A stretch of DNA of 64,000 nucleotides from Chrysomallon squamiferum (GCA_012295275.1 CM022667.1:3212001-3276000), one strand, 5' to 3'; counted from the stretch's first letter, positions 22,895 through 37,600 are shown. A program made the numbers and translations. The notes: a model not told the origin generated them from the letters alone.

Positions 22895-24240
22895 TTTTTT
22901 TTTACCTTTCCATCTTGAAACTATCTGATAATTTGCTTGTTAGTTATTTTATTCATGAGACTGTTAATAAATTCTTCTTCGATTACTAATTTAATATTTA
23001 ATCGTGTGATGTGTTTATTTGTTGTCATGGATACAATAGCTGTACAGTAGCAGAGATTTACAAAATGTATGAACACTCTTTATTATTGTTCATATGGATG
23101 GTTAACTTTGTTATTTAGTGATACGATGATAATGTTAATAATTTATTTATTTTATTTTGTTTTATTTTTTTTAAATATTGGAATTGTTACTTCTTTTACT
23201 ACACATTATTTCTAGGCCATTTTAAATGGTGACATTGTCAGCAGTTTCTTTGGCTTGAGGTAGATTTGAAAACATCCATACTTTGTATATTTTTGTAAAA
23301 TCTTTAGATGGCTTAAAAAGCTTTAGTTCATTTGAAGAAGAAAAATTCAGATACCATGGAAAGCTCTGAACATAACTTAAATTTTTTTAAAATAAATCAT
23401 GTTTTAGTGAAATAACATCAGTAGAGGAGAGTATAAAATGGTTGCCATATTGCCAACATTGGAAGTAGTCAAAACTTTTATCAAAATTTTTTGAAAATTT
23501 TAAGATATGGTTGTGAATATAGTATTAATATTTAATATAAAGGAAAAAAAAAAAAAACATAAAAAAAAATGTATAGAAAGCTAAAAGCTTAATATAATGA
23601 TTGTTACAAACATGTAGTCTGTTTTTAACCTGTTTATTACAGAACAAAAACTGTTCTTATTTTAAATATTTAACTACTTAAATTATAGAATAAATTATCA
23701 GGGTATGCCAGTTTTTACTATTTTAAAAACATAAACTTTTTGACTAGAATATTCAAAACATTTAGTATGTTGATAAATCTTTAAGGTTTATTGTATAAAA
23801 AAATATATTCTATAAATTTATACCTTATTTATAGATGTTCACATTAAATGTAAAAATAATGTTGAAAATTTATAATGTAGGAATTTAATAAATAATTAAG
23901 TGATATTAGTAAATGATGTATCCATTTTTTGTTAACAATAAAGTTTTAGAACAATGAGCCATTTCTTGTATTATTATTAACAAATCATGAAAAAAAAAAA
24001 GATGTAGAATAAAATATTTTCATTTTTAATTATCATTTAGTAAGATTTATATTGTTTTAAAATTTATATTTTGTGTTTTTAAAAAAAGTGTCTAAAAATG
24101 ACAATAAAGTTGTTTTGATACTTTTGTATGAACTTTCATATATGAAGAAGTACTGTTAATGAATTTCTGAAGTTTAGAAAATTTAAAGTATTGTTTGAAG
24201 TTGTGCTTTGAGCCCTATAACAAACTATAACAATAAAATA
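21996..24240 (+). other. PHKB 3' UTR and candidate poly(A) signals
   Basis: AT-rich, no frame. Candidate AATAAA signals: 23937-23942, 24103-24108 (followed by the U/GU-rich stretch TTGTTTTGATACTTTTGTA) and 24232-24237. The second has the best downstream context. Earlier AATAAA matches (for example near 22967) are possible shorter ends. Exact cleavage needs transcript data. Confidence 0.5.
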
Positions 24241-24752
24241 ATGTGAATACGATAGCTTCAAAATCCTGTATTAATTGTGTGGTTTAATCTCATTCTAGCC
24301 ATTACAAAATTCTCCTAATTAATGCTCAAAGAAAAATAAAACATGGACAATTTTAATGGGGAAAATTGTAAAAGAAAAATATTTTGTGTATAAAAGTTTT
24401 GTTACTGACTTTTTATCCTTTGCTTTCACATAGTGTTGACAAGTTCAAACACAGAATGGGGTGAGTTATTTATGAATTTTTTGTCTGAATACAGTTATTT
24501 GTCTTTGGATCTGTAATTAATGTGTAAAAAGTTGTTTTTTTTTTATATAAAAACTGAATGTAACTTTGTTGTAATTCATCTGTCACTTTTTGAAATTAGA
24601 ATAATTTAAAATCTTGTTTTAAAACAAACCTGAAGTTGTTTTAATTTTTTAGATTCCACAACTATGTATTGATGTTTTGGTGATGTGCTTAATAGATTTC
24701 CTTCACTGGAAAAAGAGTGTATCCTGAGCAATTCGAATTTACAGTAAGGTAA

Positions 24753-24825
<73 letters not shown>

Positions 24826-25433
24826 CTCTCTCTCGCTGTGTCTGTCTAAAATGAATCTCACTACCTAATAATTTTAAAACCTATCATATAATAGAAACAT
24901 TCAACTGAATAACTTTGAAATTACAAATATATTGTCACAAATGAATACTGCTGTATATTCAGCATGCTGTTTGTCACAATTTTGGTAGAGCTCTCTAATT
25001 TTAATTTTTACTAATATTGTAATAGAATACTCACAAAATTGAGATTGTTGTAAATATTGATGTTATATGTAAATAGAGTGATTTGATCTGTTTGGGAAAA
25101 AACTTCACATTATTAAAGGAATCCCACATACAGGCTAAAACTCAACCCAGATTGTGGAATTAAGAAATTATAACAAACCCAAATTTTTATGGAATGTATA
25201 TAATATTGTTAACAAAATTACAGGGTTTTGGGTTTTTTTTTTTTTTTTATTGTTACGTATGAGCATTATGATGCAGTAAAAATTATTTTTGTTTCTAAGT
25301 TTTTTATTTCATTGTTTTGTGGACACTCAGTTTGTATTCATAATAAACATAACATTAATAAACATATTTTCGGCAAATTTCAAATAATAATCCTTGTTTT
25401 ATTATAGATGCGCATTTTGACATTTATATATAA

Positions 25434-25482
25434 ACGTGTGTGTCTGTGTGTGTGTGTGTGTGTGTAGATAAATAGCTAGATA

Positions 25483-25515
<33 letters not shown>
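25434..25515. repeat. Inverted (GT)n - (AC)n repeat, potential 30-bp hairpin
   Basis: A GT-rich arm (about 25436-25466) and an AC-rich arm (25484-25515) flank a 16-nt loop, GATAAATAGCTAGATA. The arms can pair along their whole length. Confidence 0.8.
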
Positions 25516-25518
<3 letters not shown>

Positions 25519-26506
25519 GGATATAAGCTTCAAAACATTTTATTATAATGTTTACCCCTTCTTAATCAAAGTTGTGAAATCACTTACATGTCAGACAGAT
25601 AGTTGTTTTGTGAAGATAGCTCTTCTTTTCTTTAAAAGAAACTTAAAAACAAACCAGTCTGACTGTACTTGATGATGTCATAACCAGGGAAGAAAACACT
25701 GACATGTTAAAACTGTTCTGTTGTTGTTATTAATCAGGACTGGATGACAAAAACAAAACAAGACATAACTAATGTCAATGTGTGCTGAATGTATTTAGAA
25801 ATTTCTTCACATTCATTTTAATACAAACTTGTTATTTATTTACCTTTCATTGAAAATAAATTTGGAATGTTTTTTTGTTGTTATTATTGTTGTGTTGAAA
25901 AATAAATTATTTGTTACACTAAATGTTTTTTCTGTTGAAAACAAATGAAGTATGCAGAGTGTTTTTATTTTATACATACATACATACCTACACATACATA
26001 TATAGCTAGATTAAATAGATATGTGTGTGTGTATCTGTGACCAATTTTATTTTAACCAATAGGCTCAGGAATATTTTTTTACTTTTTATTTATTTATTTT
26101 ATATTTTCTTACATTTCTTCTTAATTGTATAATTTTTATTATTATTTATTTATTTTATTTTACATTATTCTATTTCATTTCATTTCATTATTTATTTGTT
26201 TTTTTTATTTATTTATATATTATTATTTATTTATTTTATATTATATTTTCTATTTAATTTCATTATTTATTTGTTTTATTTATTTATTTTTTTATTTTTT
26301 TATTTACTTATTTTTTAAAATTTTATTGTTGTTGTCAGGAAATACCTTGACACAGTCATCACTCTTCAGTAATTAATTTAAAATATTACATTACCCATAA
26401 ATGCAACTGAAAATGACCGTTTCAGTGGATGCTAGCAAAAGACAATTATTTCTATTTCTTCAGTGAATGCAGTATTAGTATAATATATATATGTGTGGGT
26501 GTTTGA

Positions 26507-26528
26507 GAGTGTGTGTGTGTGTGTGTGT

Positions 26529-26598
<70 letters not shown>
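26507..26598. repeat. Compound (GT)n(CT)n microsatellite
   Basis: About 12 GT then about 33 CT units, followed by further GT repeats to 26646. The similar compound array at 24758-24836 has the same order. Confidence 0.95.
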
Positions 26599-26601
<3 letters not shown>

Positions 26602-28048
26602 ATTAGCTGTCTGTCAGTGTGTACGTCTGTGTGTGTGTGTGTGTGTATCAGTAAGTGTTTGTGGGTGTGTCTGTGTCCTAGTATATGTATGCCTGCACAA
26701 AGAGGGAGAGAGAGGCATACAGACAGATGCAAAGATAGTAAGACAAAGACTGTGGAATCAAAACAGCAGACTTAACAACCAATACAACATTGAAGAAATC
26801 GTGAAACAAAACACATCAAGACTAAAACGTGGATTGTTGATTGAATTAATTATTAAAAAAAACAAACAAAAATTTGGTAACTGCAGATTTTAATAGTGTT
26901 AAACCAAACAATCTAATCATACATACATACTACAGTCATACATATAAACCATAACCTCGCAGACACAAACTAACTAGCTAGCCCTCCTCTGGGTGAGACA
27001 AGAATCTAAACCTACTGATCCAGGAATGAATTAATACAACAAATAAAATCAGTTTAAATAGTGAGTACACTGTTGTATATAATAATAATAATAGTAATTA
27101 TATATATATATATATGTGTATGTGTATGTGTCTATACATGAATATATACATACATAGATGTAAATAACAACATTAATAGATAAGGTAATAATATTAGTTA
27201 ATATCACAGCACCATATTTCCAGTGCTCAGCCATTTTTTTTTAGTTGATTAAAAAAATAAAAATTCAAGATGGCTCTCTAAGCTAAATAAAGTTAAAAAA
27301 TTTAAAGCTTGACTCATAAACAAATTTTTTTGTTTGTGATCTTGGTGGAAAGATCAAAAATAAGAAAATTGCAAATAAGTATTTATATATATATATAAAA
27401 AAAAAGAAGACAGGTTGATATGAATGTTTTTAAAATGTCAGAGATGTTACTTTTTAAAACTGCTTCATTTATGACATGCTGTTAATTTAAACTTGAAAGA
27501 AGAAAAAAAAAAAAAAATTAGAACATTTTTTTAATTAAATTTCCATTTTGAATAAGAAGACAAGATTAAATAACTGTTTCTGTAGATTTTATTAAAGAGA
27601 GAGAGATAACAGAAAGTTTTTTTCTGTCTCGGTGAAAAATAACATTTAAGGTGGGACATTTTGAATGAAATTTTTCATATTATGACTAATGTTTTTTTTT
27701 TTAAAAATAATAATTAAAATAATAAAAAATTTAACAAGGTATTTTTGTGCGTTAAATAAAGCTCTTTTTTTAAAAAGGATAATTTTTATGTGCATGAAAA
27801 AAGCTTCTTCTAACTAAACTAATAAATAAAACTCTCAGAGGATAAAATTTGGTCAAATTATTGTGCTTGCTGTTATCAAAAATGTTCAAATTGTCACAGT
27901 AACAATAATAGTAAAAGTCTGTAATACATAATAGTTGCAGAAAAATGTTCATATTACTTCTTCCAGGTAAAAAAAAAAGTTTCATAAAATATGAAAATAA
28001 ACAATGAAAATTTAGAGATTAAGAAATGAAAAATAAGTATGGCATTAG

Positions 28049-28089
<41 letters not shown>

Positions 28090-29961
28090 TAATAATAATA
28101 ATTCAACACTAGAAATATTAATTTCTTTACCTTTTAGTTTCAAATTTCTTGATTAAGAAAACATACTAATGTTAAAAATACAAATCTGAAGGTGCACAGG
28201 TAATATTCATAAATAAAAAAAAAATAATATATAATAAGAAAACAACAAATAAAAATATATATCTAAACAAGAAACAAAAATTAAATAAATAACAAACATA
28301 CCAGGAATTACAGTTTTCAGCAACTTTCAGAATCTTTCATATTTTGTCACAGAATTGCATTTTGACATTGTTATTTGCTTATTTATTCATTTACTTATTT
28401 TTATGTACAACCAGATGATATTAAGCTTTATACACACACAGTTTTTGGAGTTTTTGCACATACATACATATATCAGCAGGATGGATTTGCTTAATGTACA
28501 GACAGCTGGATGGAATTACAGACATTTCTGATACACACTTTGTTATTTATTTACAACAGCTCACGGCAGTCATTGTTTTATTTATATATATATATATATA
28601 TATATGGTCACTGAGATTTTGTGTGAGCAAAGTAATAGATATATTACTGCAATGCAAAATGTAGTAATCTCAGTGGTAAAATTAAATAAAGTCTTTCATT
28701 ACACAGAACAGATTTTAAACATTCTAAGTTAAAAAATATTTAATATGAAAAAGTGATTTTCAGGAAAGGATAAAACAAACATTAAAATATTTGAGAAAAT
28801 AAATAAAAGCAAACATATTTGTTAAACAAATCAGTCAAAGTTATTGAAAACATATTTTGGATACTAATATATTACATTTCATAACAGCAATTGTTTTTTT
28901 GTTTTTTTATTAATTATCTCCAAACATGCTGATATTACAAAAAATAAAAAAAAATAAAAACAAAATTATTAAAAGGATTAATAACTACATCAAAACTGTT
29001 ATTAACACAAAGATTCAGAAAGCTGTAATAAAAAAATTCAAGTAATTCAAAATGTAAAGATTTATGTGAAAGTGGCTGTAAGTATATCACAAGATATTAA
29101 GAAAAGATATATAAGTATATATATATATATAAAAACAATTACATCATAAAAACTCATAAATAATAAGTTAATCAGTTATTGAGACATTTACACAAAATAT
29201 TATTCTTAAAACATCTGTAAATTAAAAATATCAGCTTAGTTAAAAAAAGATGTTATTAATATCTGCATCTTAGCAAATATTTAGCATACAGTTATCACTA
29301 ATAATTTTAAAAAAATTAAATACATATTTGTAACCATTATAAATTTTACAGACACAATGACACAATAGTTGCTGCGAATTTCAAGTAAAAATTTTAAAAA
29401 ATTAAATTATTTTTAAAGATAAGGTAAATTATACAATCTAAAAACAGTTTACAATATTCTAATCATTTAAAAAAAAAAAAAAAACAACATTAACTACATA
29501 TTTAAAATTTAGCATACGGGGAGAAATGTACTATACACACAATGTAACAACAAAAATAATTGGTTATTCCTGAGCTAATGAAATTTATCGTTACATTTGG
29601 GATATGCCAGTTTGGAAAGCTGCCAGATTATTATAAATTTGTTAGTTAACAGAATTTGAATACAAATGTGTCAACTAACATAGATGGCAAGAAAAAGCAA
29701 TCTATATTTGTTTAGCTCAGACAAAATTGTTTGTCACATCAGATGTTTGGCTCTTACAGGAATATTGATTTAGGGGCAGAGCAAGAAATATAAAGGTTGG
29801 GGGTGGGGTAGTTTTAGATATTTGAAAAAAAAATCTGTAATAATTCAAAACATCTTTTATTCTTCATTTTGTATCAGATGTAAACCTTAACCTCCCTTCA
29901 GATAATCTTTTTGTTATCATATTTATTATTGTTAACAAAAAAATATTAAAACCTCAAAAGA

Positions 29962-29963
<2 letters not shown>

Positions 29964-30033
<70 letters not shown>
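29964..30033. repeat. (AAT)n then (AAAT)n microsatellite
   Basis: About 15 AAT units switching to about 7 AAAT units. A similar (AAT)n is at 28051-28101. Confidence 0.95.
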
Positions 30034-30036
<3 letters not shown>

Positions 30037-32957
30037 AAATATATGTAATAAAATAAAATTAAAAAAATCATAATTGTATTTTCAGAGGTTTGAACCTAGA
30101 ACCCAGAGGCTTCAACAGCCTCCAGTTTACCAAGTTTGTTTGTTTATTGTACACAGTGACATAAGCTGGCTACATGGATTATGTTATCAGTATTTCTGTC
30201 ACAGATTAGACTGTTATGGCTAAACATACAGCTGACTGTAAGCATAATAAATATACACTTACGTAAAGATATTTTACTGGGAGAAAAATAGACCAAAAAA
30301 ACCCATTAAATCATATTTGAAATCTGAGTTTTTGATTACTGTGCTTAAAATAAACAGTTGTTTGTTATGTTTAGAAGAAAATTTGTATGAATTTATAAAT
30401 TAAAAAAAAAAAAAAAATTTAAATGAAAGAAGATAAAAAGAAGAGTTATGAAGAAAGGGTTCTTTTTGGATAAATAAAAATAAAAAGTAAATGAAAAAGA
30501 AATGAAGAGTGGTTCATATTTTGTTGTTTGTGTTTTTCTTGTTTTTTTACAAAATGTACTGTCGTATTCATGTACTGAAGAAAAAAAAATTCCAACTTAT
30601 CAATAATAAATTCATGAAAAAGATATCATTCATTATCTCATAAAAGTATTAATGTTTTCCAATAAATAAATTGATTAAAAAAAAAAAAAATAGATGAAAA
30701 ATAAATTTCACTGAGTCAACATAAACTAACAATAATTTCTCACGACTACAGTAATGTTTATTTATAGACACACAATACTTGGCAGAGATCAAAGTGAAAG
30801 TTTAACTTAACATCTATTGTTACAAGTTTTGTGAATAAAACAAACTGAACAAACAATTCTTCAAAGAATGAATAATAATAAAAAATATCATTATATATTT
30901 TGGTATCTAACAAGTTCGCAAAAATATTTTAAACAAATGAGTACAGATTTAGAAATCAAATCAGTCAGAAGTAAATTTATTTTCTTTTGTTGTAGACATA
31001 AAAAAAAAAATTAAAAAAATGTTACCTACATCTACACTGCAGAAAAAATTTTAGAAATAAATTTATCCTTTACTGAAATTAATATTGGAAATTAAATGTA
31101 AGATATGAAGAAAGAAAAATGTTATTTTTTTTTAAAAGTTATCTTCTGTTGTAATAAATATAAAAACAACAAAAAAAAAAAAAAAAAAAAAAAAATACTT
31201 TACGATGTTCAGCAAAAACAAATCATTAAAAAAACGAGAAAACATTTTGAAAACAAATGTTGTCCGTAACTGCAACTAAACCAATCTACTCACAGCATAG
31301 TAAAAAAAATTAATTAAAATTATGATAATAAAGATAATTACGATGTTTTGTGTCCCAGATAATAATTTTGTGAACCAAGCTGCTGACCGTACACAAAGTA
31401 GTTCTGCTGTTATTTACGCATCACTTACTTCGTTTGTTTTTGTTTCGAATTGTCAGATTGCGTAAGCTCTATACTTACAGCTAATTGTGTGTTTGTCTGC
31501 TTGTTCAGCCTAAACACTTATCTCTCACACCTGACATTAAGTCAGCTTTAACAAGGTAAAAAAAAAACATAATAAAAAAAAAAAAAAAAATGTTATACCT
31601 GGTGATACAGGTTGAATAATCAGACTATACCAACTGCTGCTGTCATTTTTACACTGCGAGCTGTTGTTCTAAATATAGAGATGTCATAGAAAAACAGATT
31701 CAAATATTATTATTTATGTATTTATGAGTCGATTTTTGTTATATAATGTACAATAATAATATGTTATATTTATTATTATGAGTGTTTATTTTTAAAATAT
31801 TTATTTATATATCTGTGTGGATGTTAAAAATAATTTAAATTGTTTGTGATATTCAACTGCGAGGTTTAAAAAGTGGAACACAGGGTTGTAAACTGTTTAT
31901 GAAATATGTTTTGATGTTATCAGTACAGTTTGAAATAGGGTCAGAAAAACCAATAAAAACATGTATGTTTGAATAATTTATTTTTTTCTTTATGATTATG
32001 ATTATTATTAATTGTTATTGCTGCTGTTATTATCATTATTATTATTGTTATTATTATTGCTGTTGTTTTTTGCAGTTGTTGTTGCTGTTTTGTTTTTAAG
32101 TTTTAATTTTTCAGCCATGTTTTTGAAAACAGTATTTCTTTTAAAATAATTATATTAAGTTTCATAAAAACAAACAAATGAAAAAAAAAAAAAAGAAAAA
32201 AGAAAAAAAAACATTTATTTTTCTTTAAATTAACCTTTATTAATAATATTTTTGTAATTATTTTAAAACTTAATTATTAGTATATTCAAACATATTAATA
32301 CTTTTTTTCATGTTTTTACTATTCATTTTTTTGTTTTATATAAATGCTTTAAATTACTTTAATGCTAAACAATAAAACAAAAAATCATTTAAATTTTTAT
32401 AGGAAATTAAATCATAAACTAAATGAAGAAACAGCACAAACTCATTGTCTAAACCAAACGACCAAAATAACATTTTTATAAATTTCAAAAAAAAAAAAAA
32501 AAATCTAAACTAAATTATGATTAAGTTAGAGAGGAAGATTAAGGTTCATAAAATGTTAACTTTTTAGACAGACAGACAGACAGAGTCTGTCAACATTTAC
32601 AAGGATATAAGAATTTTTACACACTTAATATAACTAAATGTATTCATTCGATCAAACCCAGTGACAGAAAAATGACACTGGCTATTTATAGCTCAGAAAT
32701 AACACAAAAGCAGCAATGTTAAAAATTAACTATTGATTTGAAAAAATTATTTTCAGAATGTTTTAGTTTAGAAACCAGGTTCTGATGAAAGAAAAAAAAA
32801 AAATGTTTACAGTCTGTTCATTCTTTGGCTGACTTTTAGAAAATAATCCTATACAAACTAAATTAAGTTTCACGTTATTTAAATAAAGTTTATTAATAGC
32901 TGTATTATTTGTTGTTGTTGTTATTATAATAATAATAATTATTATTATTAAGGATTG

Positions 32958-32988
<31 letters not shown>

Positions 32989-33212
32989 AAATGTATAGAA
33001 TAAAACATTACCAATAATAAAATTTGATCATAAGACTATTTTTGATGATTTCCATTCCATGTTCTTTGAATACGCAACTGATAACAATACAACAATATTC
33101 TTTTTTGTTACAAATGATTTTAAGCTATTTTCGTGATCTGTATGAATAAGAATAAAAATGTTACAATGACAATATTTTCAAAATGATCTAATGACCAAGG
33201 CACACGTAAGTG

Positions 33213-33226
33213 CTGCCACCTGGTGG
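33213..33226 (-). promoter_or_regulatory. CTCF-like motif between convergent genes
   Basis: CTGCCACCTGGTGG fits the reverse complement of the vertebrate CTCF core CCACYAGRKGGCAG at every position. CTCF is conserved across bilaterians. It sits in the intergenic or 3' region between PHKB and TP53INP. Sequence match only. Confidence 0.35.
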
Positions 33227-34136
33227 ACAAGGAAAAATAATTATTAGTTACAAAAAGTGAGATCAATAGTCAATACAATGTTACATGTAATGGGTATAAC
33301 CTAATTTAGTTTCTCCACTTATGAAAACAAATAAATCTTTACAGGGCAGTAACCTAATATGGTTGTTCTACTTGCACATGAGTTATATATATATAATCTT
33401 TACAGGGTAGCAACCTAATTTGGTTTTCTGTCCACATAGTGATTATTACACAGCATCTGGAAGGAACCTTATTTAATCACATCAAAATATCCTGTAGCCC
33501 AAAACTATCACAAACAAACAACAAATTTAACAAACTCCACAATTTTTTTTTTTCTTTTTAAAACATTTTAAACTTTTTTTTCCTGCAGTTACTTTTTTTT
33601 TTTTTTTTTTTTTTTGAAAAGAATTTGTTTCTTTCACAAGTTTCTTTCAAACTAACTGAACAAACATTTAAACAATAACATGACAAAAACTATCAAACAA
33701 ACAAAAAAAAAGTTTCTGTAAGAAAAAGATAACTGTAAAAAAATATGTAACCGTAATCAAAAGAAATCTCCAAAAAATGTTTCAATTATTTAAAAAGTTT
33801 TCTGAAACTTTTTATTTATCCAAAACAGGGAACATTTACAAAATTTTCTTTAAACAAAATAAAAACATTGAACCCTTTTAACTTCTATAAGCAAAAGTGA
33901 TTCTGACAATGAAAGATCAAAAAATAAATAAATAAATAAATAAATAAATATTTAAAAATATTTTAATTTGAAAATAAACAATTTAAAAATTTACAAACTA
34001 TTGTTATTGCATCGTGACATATATATTTAAAAAAAAACACATGAATTAAAAAATATTAAAATTAAAGATATTTAAATCACTATTATTTAAAATAAATTTA
34101 AAAAAAACAACAAAATAAGAGCCAGAATATCAGGCG

Positions 34137-34206
34137 GGTACCCTTACCAAATGACGTCTGCTTCGTGGGTACATTTGAGTAACATATTTCAGTACCCACA
34201 AACAGA
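34137..34206 (-). other. Inverted repeat (8-bp stem) in TP53INP 3' UTR
   Basis: GTGGGTAC and GTACCCAC are perfect complements separated by a 19-nt loop (about 34165-34199), next to a GGGTACCC palindrome near 34137-34144. This part of the UTR is more GC-rich than its surroundings. A UTR hairpin is possible. Confidence 0.35.
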
Positions 34207-34623
34207 CAACAAAAAACAAAAATATTAAATAATAATAGTAAATAACTAATAATACTAATAAAAATTTTAAAAAAATACAATGTACATCTACTAGACAGAA
34301 ATATACAACACACTGACAGTATCTCCAGTAACACATTGTGAATGTTTTCTAATGCATTCACTTATAAATAAATACTAATAACTGAATGGTGAGAACAAAG
34401 ATATACCGGTATACAGAGAGATATTATTAAACAGCCCAGAGAGTACGAAAGAAAAAAAAAAAAACAAGCAGCCTGCCTACACTCTCTGTAGTTAGAATGG
34501 GATATTTCAAAAAAACCACTTATTAGTTAACAACAGGACTAAACTTTTTTTTCATATTTTTTTTCATATTTTTTTTTCGTATTTTTTTTGTTGTTTGTTA
34601 TTTAAACTAAACGCAAGCAGTGG

Positions 34624-37600
34624 TTAAACTTTTCGTTGTCCTATGCGGCCGTTCATGCAGCCCGACGGCCGCTGCAAGCGTGCACGCTTCGACTGCTGCT
34701 TTCCTAAGGCACTGAACTCTCGCACTTTGTTCTCCTTGTTGGTCATCTTGCGACTGAGTTTTTTCGTGCTCCACCTCGCCTGCTCTCTCTGGGCCACCTT
34801 TATGTTCTCAATCTGCGCAGTGAGCCCGGCTCTGGCTGCAACAGCATGAGCGCGCCTCGGTGGGTGGTGAGCAACGCGCTTCTTTTCCTCGCAGGCGACG
34901 GCAGCAACAACAGCAGCATCGTTGCTGGCAGTCTCGACTTCCATTTCGTCCACTTCGTGCACGTTGCTGCACTTCTTCTCCTCTTCTTCTTCGTCTTCGT
35001 GTTCGCACTCGAGCGACGTATACACAGACATGCTCGGGTGCTCTATGAGTAGATTTTCCAGGGGGTTCGTGTCGACATTGCAGCTGTTCTTCCTCCTGGC
35101 TGTAAAACAAGGGGGAGGGGTTAGAATCCAGCTCTCGGCTGAGTCCAGTTTTGAGCGGTAGGCGAAGCGGACACGACGGTGTCCGCCCGGACTGACCGAC
35201 TCTGGAGTGGATGTGTTTTGAGAGCCGACGCTCTCCGGGTCGGAAGAACAAGTGCTGTCCCCTTCCAGGGACTCCACGGGGACGAGAATGTTATCGTGGA
35301 GGTGATGAGGTTGTTGGGGGTTTTCACTACGATCTGAAAACAGATCAAGCGTACGAAATGAGAACAAGAAGAACAGTCACTAACAGGGTCAGACAACTTA
35401 CTAACATGCCAACTAACACCACAGGGAATAGAAAAAAAAATTAAATTCTCACTGCATGGTCTCTTTTTCATTGATATACAGTAACAACAAAAAAACTTAT
35501 TATATAAAATTTTAAAACTATTTATTTCATATCTCTTGTATCTTACCAGCTCTGATTAATTTTTTTTTCAATCTAATACATTTCTGAATGGTTCTGAAAA
35601 AAGTTAATTTTACACTGGTTCCTTTCTTATTTAGACTGGTTTTATGAGCCATACTTCCCTTCTCCTTAATACTTACTAAAAAACCCAGAAATAAATGCAC
35701 CAAAAAAGAATGTCTGTGTGATGATAAATAAATAAATATTTTTTTTTTTTTTTTTTTTACAAATGCTGTTACATGGTGATATAAAACAGGTTTCAACCAG
35801 TTTATGTCAACACTAACACATTTCTTTATTTTTAAAATTTATTTTTGTTTATTTATTTATTTTTTATTTAATTTAATTTTTGTTATTATTATTTTTTTTT
35901 TTTTTTATAAAAATTCTTTGAGGTCTGGTAAGTAATCATAATCTTCTGTATTAAGGAAAAATAGAAAATTAATTTTCCTATAATTTGTTTTTCTTTTTGC
36001 TTTCAAATACTGCGATTTATTCAGGAATTTTTAAAAGAAAAGAAAAATAAGTAGAAGAAGAAAAGAAGCGTCTATTTATAAACTGAGGTAATTAAAATGC
36101 AGGTGTTTCTGGATGGCAGGTGATAAATTAATTAATTAACCTGTACCTGACTAGCTCATTAGATTGACACTTCCTGTAATATCACAGTACAATAAACTCA
36201 GGTCAAAGGTCACAAACTGGGAAATTTTAAACATTACATATGTCATCTGTGTGTGTTTGCATATCAGTTCACCCATGTTAAAAGCTTGTGAATATAGTAT
36301 ATCAGTTATTTATAATATAATATATCAGTTAGATGTCTGTTTGTATTTATCTGTTTTTCTAAAATATTTTAGAACTGTAATCTCATCCCATGTGTCTGGT
36401 TGTTGTTGTTTTGGGCATAATTATGCCATAATTTCTGTGCTATTCATCAGTTAGCAGTAAGAATTCTTTAAAGTGTACCTTTCCATAAACAGGGGAGCAG
36501 GTAATATGAATTGTCATAAACCAGTTGTGAAGCACTGGTTAGAATGGGAAATATTCTATCAGAGGACTGATCTCTAGTAATCTATCATGTTTTAGCAGGT
36601 GTTACGACCAGTGGACTATTACTAAGCACTGAACCGAGAGAGTAGGAGAACATGTAATGAATACAGTTACAGGGATTACTGCAAACTGCTGGCCAGGTAG
36701 TAGAGATTAACCTGGCAGGCAGGTAGATTATTAAGCTGGCAACAGGTGTATGGAAATTTTATTAGAGGTCACACAGGTCGCTAGGAATGGCTGATAACCG
36801 TGTGTTTGGTATTTAGAAAACAGATTTAAAAACACTGTGAAGTTGTGCTATGTGCTGTCTTGTGAACTGTGGTAAAGGTCATTTGGTGTAGTCGGTAAAA
36901 TTGGCACAGTCTGGTGTGGTGTTGCTTGATATAGTTGTGTTGTATGACATGATATAGTGTGTTTCAGCCTAGTGTGATACAGCATCTGTGTAATGGAATG
37001 ATATAGCAAGAAATACCTTGATATGTTTGCAACAAATGGCATAATACAAATGATGTACACTAGTATGGTATAGCTTGATATCGTCTCAACTACAGTTGTC
37101 TACTCTGAAATAGCACATTATAATGTGCTATAGTATATAGTGGTATAGCGTAACATAGTTGTTATATTGCATAAGACAAGATACTTATATATATATATAT
37201 ATATATATCGTCTTGTGTGGAACAATTTAAAGATTCCAGAGTGATATAGTTTGATACAATCTGTCGCAGCATTTTTAAGTCTAACTGATATGTCATTCTA
37301 TACTCTGTTGGTGGGGCTATGTTAGACAAGATAGTGTGTAAATTGATATAGTACAGTATTGTGTATTATAAAACAATGTGCTATGGTTTGATATATAATG
37401 AGTGGAATGCAATGAAGCATATTGCAGGTTGGCATGGTATAATGCTGCATTAATTAATCTAACCACCTGTCACACCAGCATAAAACACAAAAACATAAAA
37501 ACAGGTGTGTTGTTTTTTTTGTTTGACAATTACTCAAAATATTTCAAGAATCTGTTATTTTCATGTTACAAAAGAGACCATGATGTGAGAGACATAAAAA

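Larger units (their letters stand above)
24241..34623. other. Gene-free AT-rich region between convergent genes, including TP53INP 3' UTR
   Basis: No recognisable coding exon on either strand over about 10 kb. It holds (GT)n(CT)n at 24758-24836, an inverted (GT)n/(AC)n at 25434-25515, (GT)n(CT)n at 26507-26598, (AAT)n at 28051-28101 and 29964-30033, many poly-A/T runs, and a CTCF-like motif at 33213. The rightmost part must be the 3' UTR of the minus-strand TP53INP gene. Its poly(A) site cannot be chosen because TTTATT is everywhere. A short duplicated element with CTTTACAGGG(C/T)AG(C/T)AACC lies at 33333-33425. Confidence 0.5.

Noticed and set aside
34643-35471. Several plus- and minus-strand frames around 34.6-35.5 kb
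   Set aside because: Shadows of the GC-rich TP53INP exon; only the minus frame with LLIEHPSMSVY is supported.
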